From Desulfopila sp. IMCC35008 (GTDB taxonomy: Bacteria > Desulfobacterota > Desulfobulbia > Desulfobulbales > Desulfocapsaceae), in contig NZ_CP050700.1 of assembly GCF_010646885.2 (NCBI RefSeq), forward strand, positions 1,247,501-1,311,500: 64,000 nt of DNA, given 5' to 3'. The notes below the pieces were generated by a model. That model did no database searches, was not told the origin of the DNA, and was given only the letters and a program-made list of their open reading frames with translations. Each line of letters starts with the position of its first letter. The first letter of the stretch is position 1. A program made the position numbers and the translations under genes. Positions 35,655-44,412 of this stretch are shown here, in pieces.

Positions 35655-36773
35655 TTATCTATCAATCTCCGGAATGACGAGGTCGAGGCTTCCCATGAAT
35701 GCCAGAGCGTCCATGATCATATACCCCCTGCACGACTCATCAAAAAGATGCATGTTCGAATAGGTGGGTGAGCGTAATTTCAATCTATAGGGTACTTTGG
35801 TACCATCGCTTACCAGGCGGACTCCGAAGGAGCCGCGAGCTGTCTCCACCGCTTGATAATAATCACCTGCTGGCGGCTTGATGATTTTTGGAGCTTTTTT
35901 CGGCATGATAGGGCCACCGGGAAGTTTATCGAGTCCTTGCTCGATTATTCGGAGTGACTGTTCCATCTCTGCCATACGCACCTTATAGCGCGCCATGGAA
36001 TCACATTCATGGTACACGGGTATGTCGAAGTCAAATTCGGGATATACAGAGTACGGCTCGTTTTTTCGAACGTCAAAATTGATACCTGAGCCACGGGCAA
36101 CGGCACTTGAAGCACCATATTTTCTGCAGGTTTCCTTGGAGAGCGGGATGTTTCCTTCAAGACGCTTTCGGAAGATGATGTTCCCAGTCACCAAAGTGTC
36201 GTATTTTTTCAGGGACTTCCGCATGCGGGGAATAAATCTCTTGGCGGCATCGATAAACTCATCGTCCACATCGTTATAGAGCCCCCCGAAACGGAAGTAA
36301 CAATAAGTCAGCCTGGAGCCTGTTACCGACTCGAGCATATCGAGAATATATTCCCTATCCTGCAGGGCATACATTAACGGACTAAAACCGCCGAGATCCA
36401 TGACGAACGCACCGAACCAGAAGAGGTGGGAGGCGATACGGTTCAACTCTACCATGATGGCGCGCAGGTATTCCGCCCTTTCAGGAACCTCGATTCCTGC
36501 AGCCTTTTCTACACAGAGAACATGACCGTGTGAGTAACCGAGGGCGCCAAGGTAATCCATCCTGCTCAGGTTCATCAGAAATTGCGGATAGGTTTTAACT
36601 TCACCCATCTTTTCGTGCATTCGATGGATGTACCCTATGACGGTTTCCGCATCGACTATGTATTCACCGTCCATCTTCATCTTGACCCGAAGGACACCGT
36701 GGGTTGCAGGATGCTGTGGTCCGACGTTAAGTACAAAAGTCTCGTCCGGCCCGAGTTGTATCGGTGTGCTCAT
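35655..36773 (-). CDS. nuoD: Complex I subunit D (49-kDa homologue)
   Basis: 372-residue quinone-site subunit related to the large subunit of NiFe hydrogenases. The 'GPQHPATHG' motif near residue 18 lines the quinone pocket, and 'YLGALGYSHGHVLCVEKAAGIEVP' and 'RGSGINFDVRKNEPYS' (as shorter blocks) are typical. It is separate from nuoC, not a NuoCD fusion, and overlaps nuoC by 4 nt (ATGA). Confidence 0.96.
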   Translation of the reverse strand: MSTPIQLGPDETFVLNVGPQHPATHGVLRVKMKMDGEYIVDAETVIGYIHRMHEKMGEVKTYPQFLMNLSRMDYLGALGYSHGHVLCVEKAAGIEVPERAEYLRAIMVELNRIASHLFWFGAFVMDLGGFSPLMYALQDREYILDMLESVTGSRLTYCYFRFGGLYNDVDDEFIDAAKRFIPRMRKSLKKYDTLVTGNIIFRKRLEGNIPLSKETCRKYGASSAVARGSGINFDVRKNEPYSVYPEFDFDIPVYHECDSMARYKVRMAEMEQSLRIIEQGLDKLPGGPIMPKKAPKIIKPPAGDYYQAVETARGSFGVRLVSDGTKVPYRLKLRSPTYSNMHLFDESCRGYMIMDALAFMGSLDLVIPEIDR

Positions 36774-37360
36774 GCTTTGAAATCCTTTCGAAGTGGGTGA
36801 AAATCCGCATCTTCCGGGAGTAACAGGGGGATAAGGTGCGGGTGCCCGGAGAATTTAATTCCGAAAAAATCGTGTGTTTCTCTTTCGTGCCAGTTGGCTC
36901 CGGCATAAACAGGTGTAATTGTCGGAACTACCGGCTCTTGCCTCGATACGCGGGTGCGTATAACGACGCGGCAGAGATCGAAATCATAGCGGCTGAAATC
37001 ATAGATGATTTCATACTGGTCATCTTCTATCCAGTCGACACCGGTGATGGTTTCGATAAAAAATTCCGCCTTATCCAGAATGGTGACGGCTTCGATGAGT
37101 TGGTCCGGATCAACCTGTGCGTCGAGATGGTACCCGTGGACACTGTAGTCGCGTTCAAGAACACCGTTTTCACGTGGCCCCTCTTCAACCTCTGTTTCTA
37201 CAGGCTCAGCCGGGGTCTCTACAGGCTGATCTCCTTCGGCGGGCTGTTCATCAGTCTCAGGTGAAGCTTCAACCTGTTCTTCTGCAACAGGAGGTTCTGG
37301 GACGGCATCTGGCTCTGGAAAAAGGGCCTGGAGGGCCGCTTTCGTCTGTTCTGCAATCAT
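36770..37360 (-). CDS. nuoC: Complex I subunit C with acidic N-terminal insertion
   Basis: 196-residue hydrophilic-arm subunit (30-kDa homologue). The C-terminal half carries the family signature 'NWHERETHDFFGIKF' followed by 'GHPHLIPLLLPED' and 'PLRKDF'. The N-terminal half has an unusual low-complexity acidic stretch (about residues 15-65) of Pro, Glu, Val and Gln ('EQVEASPETDEQPAEGD'), not seen in the core NuoC fold. It lies 56 nt after nuoB and overlaps nuoD by 4 nt. Confidence 0.94.
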   Translation of the reverse strand: MIAEQTKAALQALFPEPDAVPEPPVAEEQVEASPETDEQPAEGDQPVETPAEPVETEVEEGPRENGVLERDYSVHGYHLDAQVDPDQLIEAVTILDKAEFFIETITGVDWIEDDQYEIIYDFSRYDFDLCRVVIRTRVSRQEPVVPTITPVYAGANWHERETHDFFGIKFSGHPHLIPLLLPEDADFHPLRKDFKA

Positions 37361-37416
37361 GTCGTGTTACTCCGAAGTGCTGATAATCAACAGCAAAGGT
37401 ACAACTGCCTTATGCC

Positions 37417-37944
37417 CTATACCTGCTCGGGTTGTTCGGGATTTTTCCAGCGTTTCCAGTCTGACAGCTTGTGTTCAAGTTCAATGATACCCTGAAGCAG
37501 GGCCTCCGGACGTGGAGGACAGCCCGGAACATAAATGTCAACTGGCAGGAACTCATCCGCTCCAAGAACAATCGAATATTGTCCCTCAAAGGCAAACGGC
37601 CCGCCGGAGATAGCACAGTTACCGAGGGCCATAACCCATTTGGGCTCAGGCATCTGGTCGTACAGCGTTTTTATACCGGGTTGCATCTTCTTGGTAATCG
37701 TTCCGGCAACAATCATGACATCGCTCTGGCGAGGCGAGGGTCGGAAGACCTCTGCACCGAAGCGCGACATGTCAAAACGGGCACAACCAGTGGCCATCAT
37801 TTCAATAGCACAACAAGCAATACCGAAGGTAAGCGGCCAGAGCGAGTTAGCCCTGCAGATATTGATCAGTTTGTCAGCTACGGCAAACTGAACTATTGAA
37901 TCCGGAACCGGCTCTGTTACTGAAGGTATGTTTTCCGTTCCCAC
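37417..37944 (-). CDS. nuoB: Complex I subunit B (cluster N2)
   Basis: 175-residue subunit that holds the terminal cluster N2 and passes electrons to quinone. The tandem cysteines C44-C45 ('[13 protein letters not shown]'), C110 ('[11 protein letters not shown]') and C142 ('[10 protein letters not shown]') provide the four ligands. Translation starts at GTG 37944, with AGGGAG 7 nt upstream, and overlaps the end of nuoA by 28 nt. Confidence 0.96.
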   Translation of the reverse strand: MGTENIPSVTEPVPDSIVQFAVADKLINICRANSLWPLTFGIACCAIEMMATGCARFDMSRFGAEVFRPSPRQSDVMIVAGTITKKMQPGIKTLYDQMPEPKWVMALGNCAISGGPFAFEGQYSIVLGADEFLPVDIYVPGCPPRPEALLQGIIELEHKLSDWKRWKNPEQPEQV

Positions 37945-38339
37945 TTAAAGACTCCCTTTATCCATGCGTAAACTACGGCAAGTGTTAAGATTCCGACAAA
38001 TATGACGACTTCAACAAAGTCCCGGATGGATGATTCGAAGATACCGGAATCATAGGCAACGGCTACCGGGAACAGAAACAGGACATCGACATCGAACGCG
38101 AGAAATATCAGAGCGTACAGATAGAACACGACACCGTACCTGATCCAGCTATCGCCGATCGGGTCCATACCGCACTCGATGTATTGTTTTGCCCTGTTTT
38201 CAATTTGGCGGGTCTTCTGGGGCATGAGAAGGTAGACAATAGCGATGGGGCCAAGCGCGAATGCCAGGCCGCCGAGGGTAAAAGCGGTTACCCATAGAAC
38301 ATTGTCTTGGTACATGAAGTCAGCAAACTGATAATCCAT
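37917..38339 (-). CDS. nuoA: Complex I subunit A
   Basis: 140-residue membrane subunit of complex I, first gene of the operon. Three membrane helices, the conserved '[16 protein letters not shown]' loop that reaches the quinone cavity and the acidic '[17 protein letters not shown]' helix are all present. AAGGA is 7 nt upstream of the ATG. The upstream region carries a promoter and an FNR-type box. Confidence 0.96.
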   Translation of the reverse strand: MDYQFADFMYQDNVLWVTAFTLGGLAFALGPIAIVYLLMPQKTRQIENRAKQYIECGMDPIGDSWIRYGVVFYLYALIFLAFDVDVLFLFPVAVAYDSGIFESSIRDFVEVVIFVGILTLAVVYAWIKGVFKWERKTYLQ

Positions 38340-38409
38340 AATCGAGTCCTTTTGCTTAAAACTTCTATTGTAGCGAACTGCTTTCTAGGTAGAACTGGGT
38401 GGGACAGCA

Positions 38410-38423
38410 TTGATTTACATCAA
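38410..38423. promoter_or_regulatory. FNR/CRP-family operator
   Basis: TTGAT-TTAC-ATCAA is a perfect match to the FNR consensus TTGAT-N4-ATCAA. Its centre (38416.5) would be at about -41.5 of a start near 38375, where a TAGAAA -10-like box (minus strand, 38382-38387) is correctly placed for a class II activated promoter. Relative to the stronger promoter at 38439-38467 it would instead be downstream and could repress. Confidence 0.6.
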
Positions 38424-38438
38424 ATAATCTGATGACCA

Positions 38439-38467
38439 ACCTTAGAAAATTGCTAGAGAGCTGTCAA
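38439..38467 (-). promoter_or_regulatory. Candidate nuo operon promoter
   Basis: Minus strand -35 TTGACA (38462-38467), 17-bp spacer, -10 TAAGGT (38439-38444). It is about 100 nt upstream of nuoA. Confidence 0.55.
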
Positions 38468-38550
38468 TAATATTTTTTTTTCAACAGTCTTACTTCAGCT
38501 CTGTGAGCCCTGAAAGTCGCTATTTTCCTGGCCTTACAAGTTGAAAAAAC

Positions 38551-38578
38551 TTGAGAAACTTTGAATTCATGATATGAT
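38551..38578 (+). promoter_or_regulatory. Candidate lysR promoter
   Basis: Plus strand -35 TTGAGA (38551-38556), 16-bp spacer, -10 TATGAT (38573-38578), giving a leader of about 60 nt before the LysR start codon. Confidence 0.55.
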
Positions 38579-38644
38579 TGGCAGAAGTGGTTGTGAAGTT
38601 TTATATATGATCTCCATCAATTTAACTGAATAAAAAAATAGAAG

Positions 38645-39622
38645 ATGTCAATTACATTAAGGCAGTTAGAAATATTCATTGCAGTCGCTGAAACTGCGCA
38701 AGTCACCAAAGCGAGCAAGAAGCTGTTTGTTACCCAGTCTGCAGTCAGCATGGCCCTGGCCGAACTGGAAAACCAGCTTGGTGGGTCACTTTTTGACAGA
38801 CATGGCAGGAGTTTATTGCTCAATGCGAGGGGGCGTTACCTTCTCCCGCTAGCTAAAGATATCACCTGTCAGGTTTCCAACATCGAATCCATCATGTCGG
38901 AGCGAAATGACACACTCGTTGGGCATATTGACGTAGTGGCAAGCACAACACTAGGTAACTACATACTTCCATACCTTGTTGGGGCATTTAAGCGGGTTCA
39001 CCCTAAAGTCCACGTAAACCTACTTGTCTACAATACAAAAATGGCAGAAAAGATGGTTATCGATGGATTGAGCGATATAGGCTACGTGGAGGGCCTATTG
39101 GGCAAAAACACCATTGACCTGAAAATCCGCCCTTGGTTTCAAGATGAGTTGGTCGTCTTGTGCGGCCCAACAGATCCACTCGCCCACAACGATTATTTTG
39201 ATATCGAAAAGGATTTCAAGGACAAAAAGTGGATTATGCGGGAGCAGGGATCCGGTACTAATGCAACTTTCAGGGAAAAGATGCGGGATTACCTCGAGCA
39301 GATCAATGTTGTCATGGAAATGGGGCACCCCGAGGCCATTAAAAGAGCTGTTGAATCAGGGGCAGGCATTGCCTGTCTTTCAACACTCAGTGTCTGCAGG
39401 GAGACAGAGCATGGGTGGATAAAGGCCTTACCTGTAAAAGGACTCGATATGAAACGGCAACTTCGGGTCATCCAGCGTAAAGATAAGGACATTAGCGACG
39501 AACTTGCTGAATTCATCAACTTCTGTGACGTGATGACCACCTGTAATGAGGACCGTGTCTGTCTCTCTTCACCATGGAAACTTCAATCACTGCTGGCGCG
39601 TCACTCTGCCCAGAAGAAATAG
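38645..39622 (+). CDS. LysR-family transcriptional regulator
   Basis: 325-residue regulator with an N-terminal winged helix-turn-helix (about 1-60: 'TLRQLEIFIAVAETAQVTKA', 'SQSAVSMALAELE'-type pattern as TQSAVSMALAELENQLG) and a periplasmic-binding-like effector domain (about 90-300). Its layout resembles the CysB/YeiE/CysL group ('GHIDVVASTTLGNYILP', 'MREQGSGTNATF'). The effector is unknown; anion or sulfur-compound sensing would fit the group but is inference. The Shine-Dalgarno site (AGAAG) is close to the ATG. It is divergent from nuoA, and a perfect palindromic terminator follows. Confidence 0.9.
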   Translation: MSITLRQLEIFIAVAETAQVTKASKKLFVTQSAVSMALAELENQLGGSLFDRHGRSLLLNARGRYLLPLAKDITCQVSNIESIMSERNDTLVGHIDVVASTTLGNYILPYLVGAFKRVHPKVHVNLLVYNTKMAEKMVIDGLSDIGYVEGLLGKNTIDLKIRPWFQDELVVLCGPTDPLAHNDYFDIEKDFKDKKWIMREQGSGTNATFREKMRDYLEQINVVMEMGHPEAIKRAVESGAGIACLSTLSVCRETEHGWIKALPVKGLDMKRQLRVIQRKDKDISDELAEFINFCDVMTTCNEDRVCLSSPWKLQSLLARHSAQKK

Positions 39623-39638
39623 TATTCAAAACGATTTT

Positions 39639-39686
39639 CCCAAATAAAAAAGGCATCCTCGACTGAGGATGCCTTTTTTATTTGGG
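39639..39686. terminator. Bidirectional terminator between lysR and truA
   Basis: A perfect 22-bp inverted repeat with a GACT loop: the stem contains AAAAAAGGCATCCTC and its complement ending TTTTTT, so both strands have a U-tract. It separates convergent lysR (plus) and truA (minus). Confidence 0.95.
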
Positions 39687-39712
39687 CATAGTAGGGGGCA
39701 TGGTTGATATTC

Positions 39713-40474
39713 TTAATAGAGAACTTCTTTTAATGTCAAGCCATGAGCAGGGGCGGTGGGCCCCCCTGCATTTCTGTCACATGCCTCGAGTGTCTGCCGG
39801 AATTGATCAATTGTAATTTGTCCGCGTCCGGCGGTAAGCAGGGTGCCAACCATATTGCGTACCATTTGACGGAGAAACCCGTCCCCTATGAAAGTGAAGG
39901 AATGATAATCACCTGTCTTCTTTCTTTCAGCGGTAAAGATAGTGCGGACAGCTCCTTTTCGGCTTACACAATTCTTATCCCGTGAACCTGCATTCTCAAA
40001 TGAAGAAAAGTCATGGGTGCCTTGCAGGAGTTGCAAGCAGTTGTCTATGGCCGGGAAGTTGAGACGATAGGGGATGTGAACACAATAGAGCCTTTTGCAA
40101 GGCGGCATGATCGCACCATTGTATATGGTGTATTCATATCTCTTGCCTTGTGCCGAAAATCGTGAATGAAAATCTCTCTCGGTTTCCTGCACGTTGAGTA
40201 TTCTAATGGAGTAGGGGAGCATTGAGTTGAGCCCCTTGTGAAAAGCCGGGCAGGAAATCGAGGAGAGAGTAGAAAAGTGTGCGACCATGCCTTCTGCATG
40301 GACGCCGGCATCGGTTCTGCCGGCACCGTGCAGTGCAACTTCTTTTGTCGTCATAACAGTGAGACACTTTTCGATCTCCTCCTGTATGGAGACATCATGC
40401 TTTTGGCGCTGCCAGCCGTTAAAGGGTGTTCCATCAAACGCGATGAGAAGCCGTATCTTTCTTTCTGCGGTCAT
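39713..40474 (-). CDS. truA: tRNA pseudouridine synthase A
   Basis: 253-residue enzyme that makes pseudouridine at positions 38-40 of the tRNA anticodon arm. The catalytic aspartate is D55 in 'HGAGRTDAGVHAEG'. N-terminal 'IAFDGTPFNGWQRQ' and C-terminal 'FLRQMVRNMVGTLL' blocks are typical. It follows argC by 14 nt on the minus strand and probably shares its transcript. The ribosome-binding site is weak, consistent with coupling. Confidence 0.95.
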   Translation of the reverse strand: MTAERKIRLLIAFDGTPFNGWQRQKHDVSIQEEIEKCLTVMTTKEVALHGAGRTDAGVHAEGMVAHFSTLSSISCPAFHKGLNSMLPYSIRILNVQETERDFHSRFSAQGKRYEYTIYNGAIMPPCKRLYCVHIPYRLNFPAIDNCLQLLQGTHDFSSFENAGSRDKNCVSRKGAVRTIFTAERKKTGDYHSFTFIGDGFLRQMVRNMVGTLLTAGRGQITIDQFRQTLEACDRNAGGPTAPAHGLTLKEVLY

Positions 40475-40488
40475 GCCTGAGATTTATT

Positions 40489-41529
40489 TTACGGAAAGAG
40501 AGGAACGATATCGAGTCCGGTAGACTCCTGATAGCCAAGCATGAGGTTCATATTCTGGACAGCCTGACCCGCCGCACCTTTTACCACATTGTCAATGGCG
40601 GCAATAACAATAATCCGGTTGGTGCGCTTGTCGATTGTGAAATTTATATCGCAGAAGTTTGAACCGCGAACATATTGCGTTGCCGGGAAACTTCCTTCGG
40701 GGAGGAGTCTGACAAAATGCTCATTATCATAGGCCCGGTTATACAATATGCGGACATCGTCGTGGTCGAAGCCTGGTTGGAGCGGTGCGTAGATGGTGCT
40801 CAGTATACCCCGTGCTATCGGGAGGAGGTGCGGGGTGAAGGATATGGTTATATCTTGTGCGGCCAGGGTACTTAGCTCCTGCTCGATCTCGGGGGTATGA
40901 CGGTGGGTTCCTCCTACTTTATATGCCTTGAAACCGTCGTGAACTTCACAGAACAGGGTTCCCAGTTGTGCTGCCCTTCCTGCCCCGGAGGTGCCGGATT
41001 TGGAGTCAGCGATAATAGAGGCAGGGTCAATTACCTTGTTCTTCAACAGTGGCATCAGGCCAAGGATAATGGATGTGGGGTAGCAGCCCGGATTGGCGAC
41101 CAGATCTGCTGACTTGATTTGTTCACGATACAGTTCCGGTAATCCGTATACTGCCCGGGTGATATAATCGGGCGACGAATGAGGTTGGTACCATTCTTCG
41201 TAGGTCTTGACATCGCGTAACCTGAAATCTGCGGACAGATCGATAACCTTTTTGTTGTTTTTAAGCAGTTGGGGGACCAGGTCCATCGCTGTTTTATGCG
41301 GTACGGCAGTAAAAACGATATCAGCTCGCTGACAAATTTCGTCGACACTCAGATTTTCACAGACCAGATCAACCCTTGAACGGAGATTTGGGAAAACTTC
41401 TGATATTGGTTTGCCTGCAAATTGCCTGGATGTAACGGCGCATAATTCAATGTGGGGGTGGTTTACCAGAATTCGGGAGAGTTCGACTCCCGTATATCCT
41501 GAGGCACCGATGATAGCAGCTTTGATCAT
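40489..41529 (-). CDS. argC: N-acetyl-gamma-glutamyl-phosphate reductase
   Basis: 346-residue cytoplasmic enzyme of arginine synthesis that reduces N-acetylglutamyl phosphate to the semialdehyde with NADPH. The nucleotide-binding '[18 protein letters not shown]' is at the N-terminus and the active-site cysteine is in '[16 protein letters not shown]'. I chose ATG 41529 (GGGAG 8 nt upstream). A longer frame to 41586 would run into the rpsI terminator. It forms a two-gene unit with truA. Confidence 0.95.
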   Translation of the reverse strand: MIKAAIIGASGYTGVELSRILVNHPHIELCAVTSRQFAGKPISEVFPNLRSRVDLVCENLSVDEICQRADIVFTAVPHKTAMDLVPQLLKNNKKVIDLSADFRLRDVKTYEEWYQPHSSPDYITRAVYGLPELYREQIKSADLVANPGCYPTSIILGLMPLLKNKVIDPASIIADSKSGTSGAGRAAQLGTLFCEVHDGFKAYKVGGTHRHTPEIEQELSTLAAQDITISFTPHLLPIARGILSTIYAPLQPGFDHDDVRILYNRAYDNEHFVRLLPEGSFPATQYVRGSNFCDINFTIDKRTNRIIVIAAIDNVVKGAAGQAVQNMNLMLGYQESTGLDIVPLFP

Positions 41530-41560
41530 GGATGAGTCTCCCTGTGCATACTCAGATAAG

Positions 41561-41603
41561 CAAATAGAAAAAGGGAATAGCAGCATAGGCTGCTATTCCC
41601 TTT
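41561..41603 (-). terminator. Terminator of the rplM-rpsI operon
   Basis: Minus strand AAAGGGAATAGCAGC, loop CTAT, GCTGCTATTCCCTTT and then TTCTATTTG: a perfect 15-bp stem with a T-rich tail, about 80 nt after rpsI and before argC. Confidence 0.9.
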
Positions 41604-41681
41604 ATAAAGCGATTCCGTGGTAATAACAGCTCTGTAACATAACCTCCCTGGAGCAGAAAGTCGAGAGCTGGAATTCGGAGA

Positions 41682-42074
41682 TTAACGCTTGGAAAACTGG
41701 AACTTGGCGCGAGCGCCTTTCTGTCCGTATTTTTTACGCTCTTTGACACGCGGGTCGCGAGTCAGGAGACCGGATCTTTTAAGCGGCAGACGATTCTCAC
41801 TGTTCACCTCAAGGAGGGCGCGGGAGATACCGTGGGACAACGCATCGACCTGAGCAGATTTACCGCCACCTTTAAGGGTCGCCATGACGTCAAACTGCTC
41901 CGCAGTCTCGGTGATCTTAAAAGGTTTTTCAATTTTCTGGGTTTTGAAGGTGCCGCCGAAGTAGGCGTCTGCATCCATCTTATTTACAACAACCTTGCCG
42001 CTTCCAGGGGTGAGCCATACACGGGCGATGGCATTTTTCCTCTTGCCGGTGGCGTAAAAACGATCTTGAGCCAT
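41682..42074 (-). CDS. rpsI: 30S ribosomal protein S9
   Basis: 130-residue ribosomal protein with the universal C-terminus 'KKYGQKGARAKFQFSKR', whose basic tail reaches the P site of the small subunit. 'YATGKRKNAIARVWL' near the N-terminus is typical. It follows rplM by 18 nt in the classical L13-S9 pair and is closed by a strong terminator. Confidence 0.98.
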   Translation of the reverse strand: MAQDRFYATGKRKNAIARVWLTPGSGKVVVNKMDADAYFGGTFKTQKIEKPFKITETAEQFDVMATLKGGGKSAQVDALSHGISRALLEVNSENRLPLKRSGLLTRDPRVKERKKYGQKGARAKFQFSKR

Positions 42075-42092
42075 GTTATTAAATCTCCAGGG

Positions 42093-42521
42093 TTATATAT
42101 CTAGTACTTCGGGTTGCTGTGCCTCATGCGGATGCTTCGTTCCGGTGTACACTTTCAACTTTTTCAGCTGGGCACGGCCAAGCTTGTTCTTCGGCAGCAT
42201 GCCTTTTACAGCTTTCATGACGAGATCCGTTGGATGCTTCTCAAGGAGTTCCTTGGCGCTGGTTTCCTTGATGCCGCCTATGTAACCGGTGTGACGGAAA
42301 TACTTTTTGTCGTCCCACTTATTCCCGGTCAGCTGGATTTTGTCCGCATTGGTTACGACGATAAAATCGCCGTTATCGATAAACGTAGAAAAAGTCGGTT
42401 TGTGTTTACCACGCAGGCGGGCGGCTATCTCACTTGCCAGTCGCCCAAGTACCTTGTTCTCTGCGTCGACAACGTACCACTTTTTTTCGATCTCGTTGAC
42501 TGGAGCAAGATAGGTTTTCAT
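42093..42521 (-). CDS. rplM: 50S ribosomal protein L13
   Basis: 142 residues, the same length as the E. coli protein, starting 'MKTYLAP'. The blocks '[19 protein letters not shown]', '[16 protein letters not shown]' and '[10 protein letters not shown]' are typical. The ATG at 42521 has GAGGG 6 nt upstream; an in-frame ATG 24 nt earlier is less likely. Only 70 nt separate it from tRNA-Gly, and a terminator-like hairpin fills that gap. Confidence 0.97.
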   Translation of the reverse strand: MKTYLAPVNEIEKKWYVVDAENKVLGRLASEIAARLRGKHKPTFSTFIDNGDFIVVTNADKIQLTGNKWDDKKYFRHTGYIGGIKETSAKELLEKHPTDLVMKAVKGMLPKNKLGRAQLKKLKVYTGTKHPHEAQQPEVLDI

Positions 42522-42550
42522 TGTGTCCCTCGAAATAACTGTCAATTAAT

Positions 42551-42580
42551 AAAAAAAGGTTCAGCAGTGCCGAACCTTTT
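42551..42580 (-). terminator. Terminator or attenuator between tRNA-Gly and rplM
   Basis: Minus strand AAAAGGTTC, a 9-nt loop, GAACCTTTT and then TTT: a 9-bp stem with a U-tract directly after tRNA-Gly and about 30 nt before the rplM start. Confidence 0.85.
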
Positions 42581-42591
42581 ATAGTCACTGA

Positions 42592-42666
<75 letters not shown>

Positions 42667-42698
42667 TCATGTGTTTAGTAAAAGCCAAAACAGCGGCA

Positions 42699-42727
42699 TA
42701 TATACAAGTTCGGGATGGCTGTGTCAA
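42699..42727 (-). promoter_or_regulatory. tRNA-Gly promoter
   Basis: Minus strand -35 TTGACA (42722-42727), 17-bp spacer, -10 TATATA (42699-42704), about 30 nt upstream of the mature tRNA 5' end. Confidence 0.8.
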
Positions 42728-42777
42728 TAAAAAATTCAGATTCATCCAAAATTTGATTATATTTTTTTTGTCTGCAT

Positions 42778-42807
42778 CTGTCACGAAAAATAGAGTACGA
42801 TTATAAT
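42778..42807 (+). promoter_or_regulatory. Candidate hisB promoter
   Basis: Plus strand CTGTCA (42778-42783), 18-bp spacer, perfect -10 TATAAT (42802-42807), leaving a leader of about 110 nt before hisB. The -35 matches four of six positions. Confidence 0.4.
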
Positions 42808-42924
42808 TAATAGGGTATGTTTAAATGTTCTGGTCAGCAGTATAGAATATTTATTTCCTGCGGTTAAGTGGATTCAGCACTTACGTTTAACGCATATTTT
42901 TTTTGAGGTGGAGATCACTTTTTT

Positions 42925-43524
42925 ATGACAGATCCAGTTACCAGCATCCGACAGGGGACCGTTAATAGGAAAACAGGGGAAACCGATATCCAACTTGACC
43001 TGGTGCTTGATGGTAAGGGCGATTATAAAATTGATTCGGGAGTTCCCTTCCTCGACCACATGTTAACTCTTTTTGCTGTTCACGGTTTTTTCAATATTAT
43101 AGTGGAAGCCGATGGTGACACGGAGGTGGATGACCACCACACGGTGGAAGATATAGGCATCTGTCTCGGACAGGCTTTCGCCAAGTCACTGGGAGATAAG
43201 AAAGGTATCAAAAGGTATGGCAGCTGTTACATGCCCATGGATGAGACTCTGGTGCGCGTGGTTGTTGATTTATCCAACAGGCCCTACATTCATTATGAGC
43301 TTGATCCGGGAGACCAGAAAATCGGTAGTTTCGACACCTGCCTGGCAAAGGAGTTTGTCCGTGCCTTTGCCCTGCATGCCGGAGTAACGCTGCATGTGGA
43401 TATGCTCCATGGAGAGAACGCCCATCATATTATAGAGGCGCTCTTCAAGGCTTTGGGACGGGCAATGAATGAAGCGACCCAGACTATCGGGATTGGTGTG
43501 ATGTCCTCTAAAGGGTGTTTGTAG
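42925..43524 (+). CDS. hisB: Imidazoleglycerol-phosphate dehydratase
   Basis: 199-residue manganese enzyme of histidine synthesis that dehydrates imidazoleglycerol phosphate. Metal-binding histidine motifs are 'VDDHHTVEDIG' and 'GENAHHIIEALFKALGRA'; 'PFLDHMLTLFAVHG' is also conserved. It is the monofunctional type, without the phosphatase domain of the enteric HisB fusion. It lies outside any his cluster here, next to a lipoprotein gene. The upstream GGAG site is about 11 nt from the ATG. Confidence 0.96.
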   Translation: MTDPVTSIRQGTVNRKTGETDIQLDLVLDGKGDYKIDSGVPFLDHMLTLFAVHGFFNIIVEADGDTEVDDHHTVEDIGICLGQAFAKSLGDKKGIKRYGSCYMPMDETLVRVVVDLSNRPYIHYELDPGDQKIGSFDTCLAKEFVRAFALHAGVTLHVDMLHGENAHHIIEALFKALGRAMNEATQTIGIGVMSSKGCL

Positions 43525-43685
43525 ACGTAGTTGAAGGTAATGAAAAAAACCGGATTTGGTCATTTGGCCGGGGACTGCAAGTGAGGCTACTCCTGCCTGT
43601 ACCTGCTTCAAGTGGAACTGACCCTTTCCGGAATAAAATAATAAACGAGTCTTTTTTATACTTAACACATGAGGAGGAGTTCTCC

Positions 43686-44306
43686 GTGAAACCGATATTG
43701 TCAGTCTGCCTGTCGTGCTGCCTGCTTCTTGCGCTTGTATCATGTTCCTCCAAACAGCCAGTTGCGAGCGGCGATAGTCCCCAACAAGTTGCGCCGCTGT
43801 CCGCAATAGCCCTGTTACCTGTCAGAATTCTTGCCGAGGAAGGAACTGATAGTGGTGGTGAGCAACTGCAAAAAGGTGCGATGATTGCAAATAGCCTGCT
43901 ACGTGACGAACTTGGTGGAAAAGCTACGATACAGGTGGTTAGCACTGCTCAACTCAATAAAATTGGCAGTGGTGTGACGGGTGGGCTCGGTGCCACAATT
44001 GCAGAATTGGGCAGACAGCTTGGCTGTGATGGGGTTCTCGTTACCACTCTGAGAAGATACAAAGAGCGGCAGGGTGGGGAGTATGCCGTTGATGCTCCCG
44101 CTTCTGTCTCTTTTAAGATGACACTCATCTCAACCGATGACCAGCGCGTTCTTTGGGTGGCTGATTTTAACGAAACCCAAGAGTCGCTTATGGAGAATAT
44201 TTTTTCTTTTGGGAAGGCTCAGAGTAGAGGCTTTAAATGGATTACAGTTGAAGAGTTGATGACCCAGGGAATAAAGGAGCGTTTGGCTGAATTTCCATAT
44301 ATGTAG
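43686..44306 (+). CDS. Conserved lipoprotein, unknown function
   Basis: 206-residue lipoprotein starting at GTG 43686, with GAGGAGGAG 8-9 nt upstream. A longer frame from 43515 would overlap hisB and spoil the signal peptide. The signal ends in lipobox LVSC followed by SSK. The mature domain ('SAIALLPVRIL', 'LLRDELGGKATIQVVS', 'LGRQLGCDGVLVTTLRRY', 'RVLWVADFNETQES') looks like the alpha/beta fold shared by CsgG- and LpoB-like envelope lipoproteins, but I would not assign a name. It is followed by a terminator. Confidence 0.8.
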   Translation: MKPILSVCLSCCLLLALVSCSSKQPVASGDSPQQVAPLSAIALLPVRILAEEGTDSGGEQLQKGAMIANSLLRDELGGKATIQVVSTAQLNKIGSGVTGGLGATIAELGRQLGCDGVLVTTLRRYKERQGGEYAVDAPASVSFKMTLISTDDQRVLWVADFNETQESLMENIFSFGKAQSRGFKWITVEELMTQGIKERLAEFPYM

Positions 44307-44341
44307 TTTGGTATTGCCAGTCTTGCTATCAGTTTTTTTAC

Positions 44342-44389
44342 AACGCCCGTGATTGTGCCCCAAAGGCATATCAGCGGGCGTTCTTTTTT
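44342..44389 (+). terminator. Terminator after the lipoprotein gene
   Basis: AACGCCCG (44342-44349) pairs with CGGGCGTT (44375-44382), with inner GAT/ATC and GCC/GGC pairings in the loop, then CTTTTTT. Located 36 nt after the lipoprotein stop. Confidence 0.8.
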
Positions 44390-44412
44390 CACTTGCACCA
44401 AGGTACTGTTTG

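Larger units (their letters stand above)
38340..38644. other. Divergent control region between nuoA and lysR
   Basis: Just over 300 nt without a gene, holding a minus-strand promoter (38439-38467), an FNR-type palindrome (38410-38423) and a plus-strand promoter (38551-38578). A divergently placed LysR regulator often controls its neighbour, so it may act on the nuo operon or on its own gene. Confidence 0.6.

Noticed and set aside
42430..42545. Longer start for rplM at 42545
   Set aside because: ATG 42521 has a good GAGGG site and gives the exact usual length and N-terminus of L13.
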